Assembly (NCBI GenBank): GCA_965660165.1
Contig: CBFHYU010000019.1
Coordinates: 1-45,008, forward strand
From: WTJO01 sp965660165
GTDB lineage: Bacteria; Pseudomonadota; Alphaproteobacteria; Puniceispirillales; Puniceispirillaceae
Direction: 5' to 3'
Length of the DNA: 45,008 nt
Shown one piece after another: positions 7,918-17,208 of this stretch. The position numbers and the translations under genes are program-made. The notes beneath the pieces were generated by a model. That model did not search any database. It saw nothing but the letters and a program-made list of their open reading frames with translations, and had not been told where the DNA came from. Every line of letters starts with the position of its first letter. The first letter of the stretch is position 1.

Positions 7918-9252
7918 TTATAGAAGCGCAACTGTCTCATCACGCAGTCTGAAGGCCAGCGCGGACGTATCAATTTCTACATCATCCCAGCTAATAAGCT
8001 CGTCAACGCCAATATCTCTGCGCAATCTAGCGCCCTTACATAGCCCCAATGGCAGATAATTATGTGCAGTTGATAGGGCGGCAGGGCGCAATGCCCCATA
8101 GACGGTTGAACCACCTTCGCCATCAAGATAAGTTCCTGCTTTCAACACTGCTTTTGATGCACAGGCAACATCTCCGATAAAGGCGGATGGGGTGCCTGTT
8201 GTCTCTCCTCTGATGCCAACCATCGCAACTGACATGCCTAATTCAAGTCCGATAAGATGCCAGCGTTTATATAAGGCGCAATAGCGGCCAGTATCATCTG
8301 TTACTACCTTATATTCTTCAAAACAGTGTTTGATATAATCTGTATCAGCCTCAATACAAACCCAGACACCTTTGCGGATATCATATCCCACATGGCTTCC
8401 ATCTTCCCGTAAAGACGAGATGACCTCTACCATGCCTGAACGCTCAAGCCTGCCGCCTTCAGCAATAGGCCGCATCAATGAGGGAATATCATCCACATCA
8501 CCTGCGGGAAATGATAATCCGCTTTCTGGCACATTCAGCCCGCAAGCATTGGCAATGGCAGCTGATTCAATCGCAGGTTTTGAGCCATCTAAAAAGGAGT
8601 TGAACATTTTTGGATTTAGTCTGCCCCTTTCAGCCTGTTCTTTGGTAAGCCCCCAATAGTCCCAGACTGTTTCAGGCGTAGATAGGCGGAAATGAGGTTG
8701 CCAGATATGGCCTCTGCCAGCCGCCATCACGGGAAAACCGCAACAACGCGCCCAATCTACCAATTCTGCTGTTAAGGCAGGCTGGTCACCATAGGCAAGC
8801 GAGTATAAAACCCCTGCATCTTGTGCCCGTTTTGCTAGACCTGCCCCGCAAAATGCATCTGCCTCTACCGTTACATTGATGACATGTTTTTGATGGGCAA
8901 AGCTGGCGATAATATGATTTACAGCGGCAACAGGATCGCCAGTTGCTTCGACCATAATGTCAATATGAGGTGATGAGACAAGTTTATCTATATCTTCGCA
9001 AATATAGATTTTCTGGGATGCAAGCGCATCTTCGATAGAAACGGCATCAAGCGCATCTGCTGGCCAGCCAACATATTCAAGATTAGAGCGTGCGACATCT
9101 GGTTTCAAATCAACTATGCCAACAATCTGAACGCCTGCTAATGTCCGAGCCTGAGATAGAAACATCGAGGCAAATTTACCAGCCCCTACCATGCCAATTT
9201 TGATTGGGGTATTACTTTGCTCGCGCTGTAAAAGCTGGCTATAAAGTGACAT
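7918..9252 (-). CDS. SAF-domain NAD(P)-dependent oxidoreductase, homoserine-dehydrogenase-like
   Basis: The protein starts with a Rossmann nucleotide site, IKIGMVGAGKFASMF, and has DIMVEATGDP and HVINVTVEADAF segments as in homoserine dehydrogenase N-terminal domains. The C-terminus (from about 355) is a SAF-like domain (VACASKAVLKAGTYLDGEG), found in sugar-acid dehydratases and FlgA. This composite family of about 440 residues occurs in proteobacteria and is often misnamed. The frame starts at 9273, but ATG at 9252 has AGGGAG upstream and gives 444 residues. It is monocistronic here. The substrate is unknown; sugar-acid or branched-polyol metabolism is only a guess. Confidence 0.8.
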   Translation of the reverse strand: MSLYSQLLQREQSNTPIKIGMVGAGKFASMFLSQARTLAGVQIVGIVDLKPDVARSNLEYVGWPADALDAVSIEDALASQKIYICEDIDKLVSSPHIDIMVEATGDPVAAVNHIIASFAHQKHVINVTVEADAFCGAGLAKRAQDAGVLYSLAYGDQPALTAELVDWARCCGFPVMAAGRGHIWQPHFRLSTPETVWDYWGLTKEQAERGRLNPKMFNSFLDGSKPAIESAAIANACGLNVPESGLSFPAGDVDDIPSLMRPIAEGGRLERSGMVEVISSLREDGSHVGYDIRKGVWVCIEADTDYIKHCFEEYKVVTDDTGRYCALYKRWHLIGLELGMSVAMVGIRGETTGTPSAFIGDVACASKAVLKAGTYLDGEGGSTVYGALRPAALSTAHNYLPLGLCKGARLRRDIGVDELISWDDVEIDTSALAFRLRDETVALL

Positions 9253-9550
9253 ATGTTCAATCTCCCTAATCATTACACATTACACTAGTGCTAGCTTAGC
9301 CTGTGCATATATCTCGGGCAAAGCCCAAATATAGTGATTCTCTAGATTATCTAACTTAGACACCGCATGGCTGAGACACAGTGCCCCCAACCAATGGCTT
9401 AGCAAGATCATCCAAATTTTGGCATGATTAAGCATATAAAAAGTGAAAAATAGTCAAAATAATACAATTTTTAGTTATTCTCTTAACCAAAATTTAAGGT
9501 AAAGGGGGGTATGGTAAGCACTTCCGTAATTGCAATAATGGGGATATTCC

Positions 9551-10126
9551 GTGTTTAATATGCTCACATCTCGGGTTGCTCGCCTGTATCGTTATCACAT
9601 ACCCATTCTGGCTGTAATGGCCATGATAGGTTCAGCCTCGCCAGCATTTTCTGAAAATGGCCAAAATTTCTTTGTTCTTGGGGGCGTTGGCAATACAGTT
9701 GTTAACCCAAATACATTAGATATTTCATCTGAAAGCACCACTATGTATCATGTTGGGATTGGCATACCGCTTACTGATAATTTTGTTGCGGAATATAACA
9801 GGATGGTTGAAATAACCACAGATCATTCTCGGCCAAATGCGAATAATTTTTCTATTGATACTACGGTTGACAGTTTTTCTATTGTTGGCAAAGCGCCTAT
9901 ATCTGATCGGCTGATGGACACAGAGGCTTTGCTCGGGATAAGCTTCTCTGATGTTTCTTACTCAACCAATGTATTAAGCGTGAAAGATCACTGGCTGGTA
10001 CCTGGCTTAAATTTAGGGGTACAGCACAAAATAACGCAAGATTTCAGCCTTAGATTTGAGCGCTATTTAATCAAAAGCGAGATTAACATTAGCGGCAACA
10101 GATTATCTGTGCTGTATGAATTTTAG
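9551..10126 (+). CDS. Small outer-membrane beta-barrel protein
   Basis: A signal peptide (about 1-34, ending SPAFS) precedes about 155 residues of alternating-strand sequence with many Gly, Thr, Ser and aromatic residues. The protein ends LSVLYEF, the aromatic C-terminal signature of outer-membrane barrels. The size fits an eight-strand OmpA/OmpW-type barrel. The GTG start at 9551 follows AATGGGGATATTCC; ATG at 9560 is possible. The upstream AT-rich spacer (9430-9540) probably carries its promoter. Confidence 0.75.
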   Translation: MFNMLTSRVARLYRYHIPILAVMAMIGSASPAFSENGQNFFVLGGVGNTVVNPNTLDISSESTTMYHVGIGIPLTDNFVAEYNRMVEITTDHSRPNANNFSIDTTVDSFSIVGKAPISDRLMDTEALLGISFSDVSYSTNVLSVKDHWLVPGLNLGVQHKITQDFSLRFERYLIKSEINISGNRLSVLYEF

Positions 10127-10183
10127 GCTGGAATAGCGGTTGGCTTTGGGGGGATATCTCCCCCATTACCCGCTATTTAGCCT
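10125..10183. terminator. Long three-tier hairpin between convergent genes
   Basis: Three nested stems can form: AGGCT/AGCCT (10125-10129 with 10179-10183), AATAGCGG/CCGCTATT (10132-10139 with 10170-10177), and a five-base G/C stem (10148-10152 with 10160-10164). It separates the convergent barrel and DUF1330 genes and probably stops transcription both ways, although there is no U-tract. Confidence 0.55.
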
Positions 10184-10188
10184 GCCAG

Positions 10189-10479
10189 CTAAACCCCTTC
10201 AATTATTCGAATATCCCGCTTAACGCCATCACCAAGCGCATCAAGTGCAGCCTTATAGGCATCACTGTCATAGGCTGTCTGAGCCGCTTCGACAGAATCA
10301 AATTCAAGCAACACTGTACGCATTTTCTTACCATGTTCTTTGGCAATATTTGCAATTCCGCGCGCTAAGATTCTGCCGCCATGTGCTGTTAGTGCAGGGG
10401 CGGCTAACTCGGCATAGGCGGCTAGCTTTTCCTCGTCATAAATCTCGTGATAGGTTGAAATAAAATAGGCTTTGCTCAT
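10189..10479 (-). CDS. DUF1330 domain protein (copy 2)
   Basis: A 96-residue paralogue of the protein at 2446-2733. It keeps SKAYFIST, AHGGRILARG, LLEFDSVEAAQTAYDS and the following YKAALDALG helix. The frame runs up to 10572, but ATG at 10479 with AAGGA seven bases before it is clearly the start. The extra upstream residues are out of family and overlap the TRAP terminator. The two copies are about 7.5 kb apart and are not a recent duplication. Confidence 0.85.
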   Translation of the reverse strand: MSKAYFISTYHEIYDEEKLAAYAELAAPALTAHGGRILARGIANIAKEHGKKMRTVLLEFDSVEAAQTAYDSDAYKAALDALGDGVKRDIRIIEGV

Positions 10480-10550
10480 TTCAATATCCTTTTTATCTAG
10501 GGTTTTTCTTAGCTTAGCCTCAGCCTCGCATAAAAGCCAGAAACACCGAA

Positions 10551-10583
10551 AAAAAAGCCTGCAATATATCATGCAGGCTTTTT
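10551..10583 (-). terminator. Intrinsic terminator of the TRAP operon
   Basis: GCCTGCA (10557-10563) and TGCAGGC (10572-10578) form a perfect stem with an eight-base loop, extended by A/T pairs. Read on the minus strand, a run of about eight T follows. It lies 26 bases after the dctM stop. The A/T flanks also make it usable on the plus strand. Confidence 0.85.
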
Positions 10584-10608
10584 CAAGATGTGTGCTTGTT
10601 CCAGAATG

Positions 10609-13251
10609 CTAGAATTGCAACGAAATATCCCGATGCTGTGACCGGCAGGTTGATATTCTTGGCACTAGGAATGAAGGCAGTCTATCCTGACCACGAAGTC
10701 CGATAGTATCTGCTGTTTGTTCCTGATACGCCTCAAGCACAGGCAGAACAGACATCTTTGCATCAGCCCGCCATGCCAGCTCAGCTGTCATTTGCGCTTT
10801 GGCATCTGCTAAATAGCCATCTGCTTTGTCATTATCATCCTTTTTATAGGCACGACGTGCTTTGGATAGCAGTGATTTAATATCATTGCTCCCTGTGATA
10901 GCGCCAATTTCCTTTTCAACATTTTTAATTGCATCCTGCTTTTCCTTGTTGTTTAAGGTTGCGAATGATGCAATATGCTGGTCAAGGGTTGGCTGATAGG
11001 CTGTTAGCGCATCACTGGCCTTGATCAGCTCGATAACTTCATCAATATTGGTAAAGCTGTCATCCATAGCGCGGCGATATTTACGGCTTGCCGTATTTAC
11101 CACCTTCTGCTTTGCCTGATATTCTTTGGCGGCAGGCTCCCAATCAGCAGGAATTGACTGTTTTAACGCATCTTGTTCAGCTAGCGCTTCTTCAAGTTCC
11201 TGTGTGATATGCTCTTTATCCTCATCTGTTCTGGCGGCAAGTACTTCACGTTTCATCCGCTTGATTTTTGTTTCAAGCTTGCGAATATCACGCTCGATGG
11301 CACGCACATCAGAATGGAATGATGCATAGGTTAGGGTAGCGTCTGCCAATACCAGCTCAGCTTCTTGCACTTCAGCCAGATAGCCTAGCACTGCGCCAGC
11401 GTTTTTCTCAGCATCAGTAATCTTATCTGCGATTTTTGATGGCAGCGCATCTAGCTTGGCAGTGCCAAGCATATCTATGGACTGAGTGATAGCTTGCTGA
11501 TTCTGTACAAGCGCTTCTGCTAAATAATCTTCAACACATTGCTGTAGACGTGGATTTTGCGGCGGCGGTGCGTTAAATGAAGATAGATAGAAACGGTTTG
11601 GCAGATAATTCACCAATGGCGGTGCTGCGCCTACAATCGCAAGCGCAATTAGCTGAAGTATGATAAAAGGCACAACACCCCGATAAATCGAGATGGTCGA
11701 TATCGCCTTTGATGCCACACCTCTTAGATAAAATAGTGCAAACCCAAAAGGTGGTGTTAAGAAGCTTGTCTGGATATTTACCCCGATCATCACACCAAGC
11801 CATACAGCGGTAATATTCGCACTTGGGTCAGCTAGCAAGATAGGCGCAACAATAGGCACAACCACCACTGCAATTTCAATGAAATCAAGGAAGAATCCCA
11901 GAATGAAGATAACTGCCATCACCACAATGAATTGAGACCAAAAACCGCCCGGAAGCCCTTGCAGGAAGTCACGCACATATTCTTCACCGCCAAAGCCACG
12001 AAATGCGGCTGTGAGCATGGTTGCACCTAGCAAGATAATGAACACCATTGAGGTTGTTTTTGCGGTTTCAATCATCACTTCATTAAGCGTATTTTCTAGC
12101 TTAAATGCTCGCCATGTTGACCAGCCAATTGCAATGATAAGGGCAATAGACGCAATCACGGCCATAAATACAGGCACATAGGCTTGCGTGACAGCCAGAT
12201 TTTTAACGTTCAAGTCAAAAAGGCTCAGCAATATATAGATAGCAATAACAGAACCGAAGGCCATAATCGCGGGATAGAGCGCATCTTTATGACCTTCGCG
12301 CAATTTATAGCCAGCCATAATGGTAGCTCCAACCGCGCCAATCGCACCTGCCTGATTAACCGTGGCAATGCCCATAATAATTGAGCCTAGCACCAAGAAA
12401 ATCAGCACCAGAGGCGGTACTAGCGAGAACATCACACGGCCAAGAAATGCACGTGTAAATCCATCAGGGTTTGGCACAGCAGGTGCCATATTTGGCCTGA
12501 TCAGGGCGGTGATTAGGATATAGGCAAAATATACCCCCACAAGCACCATGCCAGGCAAAAACGCCCCTAAGAACATATCGCCAGCAGATGTTGATGTAAC
12601 GTCAAGTGCAGATGGCATTGAAAATTCACCAGTCGCCTCACGATATAAAGACTGGCGCATGGCAGATGCCTGATCAGATGCCGAACCTAGCTGGTCAGCC
12701 AGAATAATCAGCACAATTGAAGGCGGGATAATTTGCCCCAACGTGCCAGAGGCGCAAATTGTGCCAGAGGCGAGTGAGGGCGAATAGTTATTCCGCATCA
12801 TTGACGGAAGTGAAATCAGCCCCATCGCCACTACAGTCGCGCCAACAATACCTGTTGTAGCCGCAAGCAATGCACCCACAAACACCACTGAAATACCAAG
12901 ACCGCCTGGAACAGGGCCGAACAAACCCGCCATTGTCATCAGCAAATCTTCTGCAATTCGTGAGCGTTGCAACATAATGCCCATAAAAATGAACAGCGGA
13001 ATAGCGATCAGCGTGTCTCGTTCAAAATCATAATAGATAGCTCGGAAATTCATCACACCCGCAGACAGCCATTCAACAGGTCCGTCCTGAGCAAAAAACA
13101 TTTTTACGTCACCTGCGATTAACCAGCCTGTAAGTGAGGCAAGACCAATGGTCAGGATAGCGGCGCCCGGAAGCGCAAACGCAACGGGAAAGCCGAACCC
13201 AAGCGCTGCCATCATCACAATAAACAGAAGAAAAAGAAAATATAATTCCAT
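10609..13251 (-). CDS. dctM: TRAP transporter large permease (DctM) with a long C-terminal coiled-coil extension
   Basis: Residues about 1-555 are a TRAP large permease: many hydrophobic helices, with LPGAAILTIG, VPGGLGISVVFVGALLAATTG and TICASGTLGQIIPPSIVL as in the family, and a long polar loop near 200-225. DctM drives sodium-coupled uptake of a substrate delivered by the periplasmic DctP. A canonical DctM has about 430 residues. This one has 880, of which about 320 after NAPPPQNP (from about 560) form a polar, charged region with strong coiled coils (for example IRKLETKIKRMKREV) and no membrane helices. The extension is in frame, so it is not an annotation error. Its side of the membrane and its role are unknown. 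Confidence 0.92.
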   Translation of the reverse strand: MELYFLFLLFIVMMAALGFGFPVAFALPGAAILTIGLASLTGWLIAGDVKMFFAQDGPVEWLSAGVMNFRAIYYDFERDTLIAIPLFIFMGIMLQRSRIAEDLLMTMAGLFGPVPGGLGISVVFVGALLAATTGIVGATVVAMGLISLPSMMRNNYSPSLASGTICASGTLGQIIPPSIVLIILADQLGSASDQASAMRQSLYREATGEFSMPSALDVTSTSAGDMFLGAFLPGMVLVGVYFAYILITALIRPNMAPAVPNPDGFTRAFLGRVMFSLVPPLVLIFLVLGSIIMGIATVNQAGAIGAVGATIMAGYKLREGHKDALYPAIMAFGSVIAIYILLSLFDLNVKNLAVTQAYVPVFMAVIASIALIIAIGWSTWRAFKLENTLNEVMIETAKTTSMVFIILLGATMLTAAFRGFGGEEYVRDFLQGLPGGFWSQFIVVMAVIFILGFFLDFIEIAVVVVPIVAPILLADPSANITAVWLGVMIGVNIQTSFLTPPFGFALFYLRGVASKAISTISIYRGVVPFIILQLIALAIVGAAPPLVNYLPNRFYLSSFNAPPPQNPRLQQCVEDYLAEALVQNQQAITQSIDMLGTAKLDALPSKIADKITDAEKNAGAVLGYLAEVQEAELVLADATLTYASFHSDVRAIERDIRKLETKIKRMKREVLAARTDEDKEHITQELEEALAEQDALKQSIPADWEPAAKEYQAKQKVVNTASRKYRRAMDDSFTNIDEVIELIKASDALTAYQPTLDQHIASFATLNNKEKQDAIKNVEKEIGAITGSNDIKSLLSKARRAYKKDDNDKADGYLADAKAQMTAELAWRADAKMSVLPVLEAYQEQTADTIGLRGQDRLPSFLVPRISTCRSQHRDISLQF

Positions 13252-13287
13252 AGCTAAACGAACCTCTGCCGCAGATTATACGGCGAT

Positions 13288-14280
13288 TTAAGCTGATGTT
13301 TCAGATGCTAGCTTATTCATTTCAGACAGAATGAAGCTAGAAAACTGAAAAATCATGGATAACGCGAAAATGACAAGAAAGCCTGACATTAAATATTTCA
13401 CATACATGCCAAAGCCTTGCTGCGTTACTTCAAAATTAAGCAACGCCAGATTAAACGGAGATGATTCACTCCATAATCCTCTGAAAAGTACAATCCAGCA
13501 TAATGGAAGGCCAAGCAACATAGAGCCTAGCATGTTTGTTCTGTTTCTGGCTTTCTCAGAAAAGCCTGCATATAACACATCAACGCGCACATGGCCGTCA
13601 TGAACAAGGGTGTATGCGGATGCAAACAAGAACAAAGATGCATACCAGAACCGCACCAAATCTCCCATAAATGCCTGCTCATATGAGAAAATAAAGCGGG
13701 TTATCACAATCAGCAATTCGCCAAATACGATCAAAGAGGCAAGCCAGATAAAATCAATTCCCTTGCGGAAGGCCGCTATAATAAAGCCAACTGCCAAAAG
13801 CGGAAGATGCACAAAACTGCCTCTGAAGGCAGGCTTGCCAAGCGACAATGCCAAATCATCCCCTACGATTGCAGGTAACAGCCCTTCAATACGAACAAAA
13901 GAGATAGCGGCATCAACAATGCCAATCAGCATCACAGACCAGAACGCGCCTGCCACAATAAAGCTAGCACCTTGATCTAGAAAGCTAATATCACGGTCAA
14001 CATTATAGCGGCGAAGCAATATCACCGGATAAATCAATGCAGCAAGAAAGCTAAGTGACTGAAGCCAGCCAAAGACCAATTTTCCTGCGCTATATCCATC
14101 TGAAGCATCACCAAGTTGCAAGCCAATGCTTGCCATCGTGCCATATAAACCTGGCATATCGAACACATATGTTAAAAAATTATTGACCACAAACACTGAT
14201 GCGAGAAGCGCGCCAGCAACAGCGATGTAGTGAAAGCAGGTAAAAACAGGATTTTGAGATAGTGTCATGATGTTGCTCAC
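13288..14280 (-). CDS. dctQ: TRAP transporter small permease (DctQ), enlarged
   Basis: The C-terminal half (about 170-320) is DctQ: four helices with the conserved FWYASLFLFASAYTL and HDGHVRVDVLY segments. Canonical DctQ has about 160-200 residues; this one has 330, with about four additional hydrophobic helices in the N-terminal half (about 15-165). Both membrane subunits of this transporter are therefore roughly doubled. It lies 36 bases upstream of dctM and 77 after dctP, on the same strand. Confidence 0.88.
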   Translation of the reverse strand: MSNIMTLSQNPVFTCFHYIAVAGALLASVFVVNNFLTYVFDMPGLYGTMASIGLQLGDASDGYSAGKLVFGWLQSLSFLAALIYPVILLRRYNVDRDISFLDQGASFIVAGAFWSVMLIGIVDAAISFVRIEGLLPAIVGDDLALSLGKPAFRGSFVHLPLLAVGFIIAAFRKGIDFIWLASLIVFGELLIVITRFIFSYEQAFMGDLVRFWYASLFLFASAYTLVHDGHVRVDVLYAGFSEKARNRTNMLGSMLLGLPLCWIVLFRGLWSESSPFNLALLNFEVTQQGFGMYVKYLMSGFLVIFALSMIFQFSSFILSEMNKLASETSA

Positions 14281-14291
14281 TTACAAAAAAG

Positions 14292-14324
14292 AATTGCAGA
14301 GCCATAGGATATAGCTCTGCAATT
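14292..14324 (-). terminator. Intercistronic hairpin after dctP
   Basis: AATTGCAGAGC (14292-14302) and GCTCTGCAATT (14314-14324) form a perfect 11-base stem with an 11-base loop. On the minus strand it is followed by TCTTTTTTG. It lies between dctP and dctQ, so it would act as a partial terminator or 3' stabiliser giving more binding protein than permease. Confidence 0.7.
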
Positions 14325-14357
14325 TCATCAAGTCAGTATGATTGAGGAGACCTCAGA

Positions 14358-15449
14358 TTACACATTGTAAATTCTGTTACGCTGCGTTAGATAGCCGCCC
14401 TCAGACGTGCCAATCCAGCCACCGATTTCAGAACGTGCTTTCATGCAGCTTTCATGAATTCTGTTAGCCAAATCTGAATGTGCGCGTGCTTCTTCGAACA
14501 CTTCTTCAGCAGCTTCAGCCAATGCATCCCACACATCTTCGTTGAATGAACGAATCTGAACACCATGATCAGTCTTAAGACGCAGAAGGGCAGCACCTGA
14601 CTTACCATTATATTCTGACATCATCATTTCATTTTCTTGCGTGGCAGCAGCTGTAATAATGGTCTTATCTGTGTCTGACAGATCAGCCCAGAATTTCGCA
14701 TTGAAACCAGCGGCAATCATTGAGCCTGGCTCATGCATACCAGCTGTGTAGTAATATTTAGCTGCTTCATAGAACTTCATGATTTCATCGTTCCATGCGC
14801 CAACCCATTCAGTTGCGTCAATCGCGCCTGACACTAGGTTTTCATAAATCTGGCCACCTGGCACAGTTACAGGTGAGCCGCCAAGCTTACCAATAACGTC
14901 ACCACCAAGACCTGGAATACGCATTTTCAAACCATTGAAATCATCAGCTGAGTTGATTTCTTTATTGAACCAACCACCAGCCTGACAGCCTGTTGAACCA
15001 GCCATAATAGCTTTAAGGCCAAATTCACCTGCTAGCTCGTCCCATAGCTCTTGACCACCACCATAGCGAATCCATGCATTCATTTCTGTGTAGGTAAGAC
15101 CGAATGGCACAGCAGTGAAATAGCCATATCCAGGATGTCTGCCCTTCCAGTAATAATCGGCTGCATGATAACCTTGCGCATTGCCAGAAGCAACTTCATC
15201 AAAGCTGTCAAAGGCGCCAACACGCTCACCAGCAGCATAATAGCTAACCTGAATGCGACCACCAGATAGATCCTGAATAGTTTGGGCATAACGCTGAGCC
15301 CCTGTACCAAGACCTGGGAAGTCACGACCCCATGTAGCCACAATAGCCATCTCAATGCGCTCTTGTGCTAATGCTGGCGTTGCCAGTGGTGCGGCTGCTG
15401 CACCGATAGCTGCTCCTTTAACGAAAGAGCGGCGATTCATCTTTGTCAT
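14358..15449 (-). CDS. dctP: TRAP transporter substrate-binding protein (DctP), TakP-like
   Basis: A twin-arginine signal is visible: MNRRSFVKG, then an alanine-rich core and TPALAQ. The mature protein is the periplasmic binding subunit. GLKMRIPGLGGDVIGKLGG, VTVPGGQIYENL and AIDATEWVGAWND match the branch containing the 2-oxoacid-binding TakP and lactate-binding relatives; the Arg in the first segment normally binds the substrate carboxylate. So a 2-oxo- or hydroxy-monocarboxylate is the likely ligand. The frame extends to 15557, but ATG at 15449 has GGAGGAAATA directly upstream and gives 363 residues. It is the first gene of the operon. Confidence 0.92.
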   Translation of the reverse strand: MTKMNRRSFVKGAAIGAAAAPLATPALAQERIEMAIVATWGRDFPGLGTGAQRYAQTIQDLSGGRIQVSYYAAGERVGAFDSFDEVASGNAQGYHAADYYWKGRHPGYGYFTAVPFGLTYTEMNAWIRYGGGQELWDELAGEFGLKAIMAGSTGCQAGGWFNKEINSADDFNGLKMRIPGLGGDVIGKLGGSPVTVPGGQIYENLVSGAIDATEWVGAWNDEIMKFYEAAKYYYTAGMHEPGSMIAAGFNAKFWADLSDTDKTIITAAATQENEMMMSEYNGKSGAALLRLKTDHGVQIRSFNEDVWDALAEAAEEVFEEARAHSDLANRIHESCMKARSEIGGWIGTSEGGYLTQRNRIYNV

Positions 15450-15620
15450 TATTTCCTCCAAAAAAAACATGATGTTTCGTAATGTCAAAGTTAGTGTAGA
15501 ATCTACAGGTGAGCAAGATATTATATTGATTTTTCTCAGAAGAAGGGTGAAAAGCATCTTTTATCTCTTAAAATGGCGTGAAGAAGAGGCAAAAACCAAA
15601 ACTCACACAAAAGGACGGTC

Positions 15621-16598
15621 ATGTTTCCAGTCAAAAAAGTAATTGATGATATTATTAGTGTCTCAATCACATTGTTCAAAATTATGATTCCCACACTGAT
15701 CGTAGTCAAAATACTTCAGGAAATCGGTGTTGTTGAATTGTTGAACCAAATTCTTGGTCCGGTGATGGGGGTGCTTGGTCTGCCATCTGAGATGGCTGTC
15801 GTGCTGACAACAAATATGCTGACAAACCCGTATGCAGGGCTAATTGTTGCCTCCACTATCCCTGAATTATCCAGCCTGTCTGTTGCGCAAATGTCTGTGC
15901 TTGCCAGCTTTATGCTATTTACCCATTCGCTTCCTGTTGAGGCGCTGATCTCTAGAAAAGCAGGGGTTAGGCTAAGAGCCACCATCGGATTAAGAATTGC
16001 CGCAGGCTTTATTATGGGGATTCTGTTGCATCAATTTTGTCAGGCAACAGGCTGGCTAGCTGAAGTTGCAATACCAAATTTGCCTGAATTTTCTCAGGAT
16101 ACTAGCCTTGCTGGCTGGGTGGTGAGCCAGATTAAAGGGCTTATTTTTGTTCAAATTGTTATTGTTGTGCTTTTGTTTTTCCTTGAATTTTTGCGGATGA
16201 TAGGGGTTGAGCGGCTGATAAAGTTGCTATTATCGCCTTTTTTGAAAGTGATGCGCATTGGCGATCGTGCCTCAACTATTGCAGTTGTGGGAGTTACACT
16301 TGGATTGGGATTTGGCGGCGGGTTGCTGATTCGTGATGTGGCAACAGGTACTATCAATAAAAAAGATGTGTTTGGTGTATTGTGTTTTATCAATTTGCTA
16401 CATTCTATTTTTGAAGATACGGCAGTTGTAATGCTACTTGGCCCTAGCCTGTTGGTAGTGCTGGTCGCCCGCACCATCTTTGCTATTATTATGACGCTGA
16501 TTGTAATGATGATTGCGGCTAGATTGCCGCAACAGGTTTGGGATACCCAACTGGTAAATCACAATATTCCAGCCCCAAAATTGCCCGCAGATAGCTAG
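15621..16598 (+). CDS. Nucleoside recognition (Gate) domain membrane protein
   Basis: A polytopic membrane protein of 325 residues with two Gate-type repeats, each with a helix-rich stretch: TTNMLTNPYAGLIVAS and LGLGFGGGLLIRDVA are the conserved segments. Gate domains occur in nucleoside transporters, FeoB and SpmA/SpmB, so a small-molecule transport role is likely but the substrate is not predictable. AAGGAC precedes the ATG. It is divergent from dctP and may or may not share regulation with the TRAP operon. Confidence 0.8.
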   Translation: MFPVKKVIDDIISVSITLFKIMIPTLIVVKILQEIGVVELLNQILGPVMGVLGLPSEMAVVLTTNMLTNPYAGLIVASTIPELSSLSVAQMSVLASFMLFTHSLPVEALISRKAGVRLRATIGLRIAAGFIMGILLHQFCQATGWLAEVAIPNLPEFSQDTSLAGWVVSQIKGLIFVQIVIVVLLFFLEFLRMIGVERLIKLLLSPFLKVMRIGDRASTIAVVGVTLGLGFGGGLLIRDVATGTINKKDVFGVLCFINLLHSIFEDTAVVMLLGPSLLVVLVARTIFAIIMTLIVMMIAARLPQQVWDTQLVNHNIPAPKLPADS

Positions 16599-16647
16599 TA
16601 AACGCCATTATCGCCCCATAGCGCAGATAGTAAACCAGAGAGTAGTT

Positions 16648-17031
16648 ATGAAAATAGTAAATGCCAAAATTTTCGTGCAGGATTCTCCGCTACATGGGCA
16701 GGGCGTGTTTGCACTTGAAGATATTGAAGCAGGCGAGGTGTTTGAGCGATGCCCCTATATTGTGATTGATGATGATGACCTGTCTGAGGCCACGCGCCTG
16801 CAAGATTATATCTATACCAGCCCTGATTGTGAGACTGATTATCTATGTGTGATGGGATTTGGGATGCTGTATAATCATTCTGATACACCAAATGCTGAAT
16901 GGAGCATTGATGAGGCAGATATTCGCTTTGTTGCGTTTAGCGCAAAGACTGCTATTCGCGCAGGCGAAGAAATCTTGCATGATTACGGACAGGATTACTG
17001 GACTACGCGTGAAGATGAAGATGATAGCTAG
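16648..17031 (+). CDS. SET domain protein, putative lysine methyltransferase
   Basis: A compact 127-residue SET domain. SPLHGQGVFAL (13-23) is the N-terminal SET strand, YNHSDTPNAEW (75-85) contains the NHS/N SAM-binding motif, and IRAGEEILHDYG (103-114) with Tyr113 is the C-terminal knot region. SET enzymes methylate protein lysines. Bacterial stand-alone SET proteins are scattered and their targets mostly unknown. The acidic C-terminus (REDEDDS) is unusual. It sits 49 bases after the Gate protein. Confidence 0.85.
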   Translation: MKIVNAKIFVQDSPLHGQGVFALEDIEAGEVFERCPYIVIDDDDLSEATRLQDYIYTSPDCETDYLCVMGFGMLYNHSDTPNAEWSIDEADIRFVAFSAKTAIRAGEEILHDYGQDYWTTREDEDDS

Positions 17032-17208
17032 GCATCTGATTTTGCGTCCTATTTTGCGCGGAAAATACGTGTTTATATGCGCTCAGAATATTTGCCACAG
17101 ATCACTGTGAGGCTAGCGATTTTTGTCGTTATAGCCTTTATCTCGCGATGGATCATAGAGTTGAGTGTTGGTAACGTGCAGTGTTTTTTCCGATTTAGGC
17201 GGCCTCAG

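Noticed and set aside
9274..9550. A gene or RNA in the spacer before the barrel gene
   Set aside because: It is AT-rich with no convincing start, hairpin or repeat. It probably holds divergent promoters only.
13610..13975. A 121-codon plus-strand frame inside dctQ
   Set aside because: It is antisense to a conserved membrane protein and its sequence is low-complexity Ile/Lys/Ser/Pro, typical of a shadow frame.
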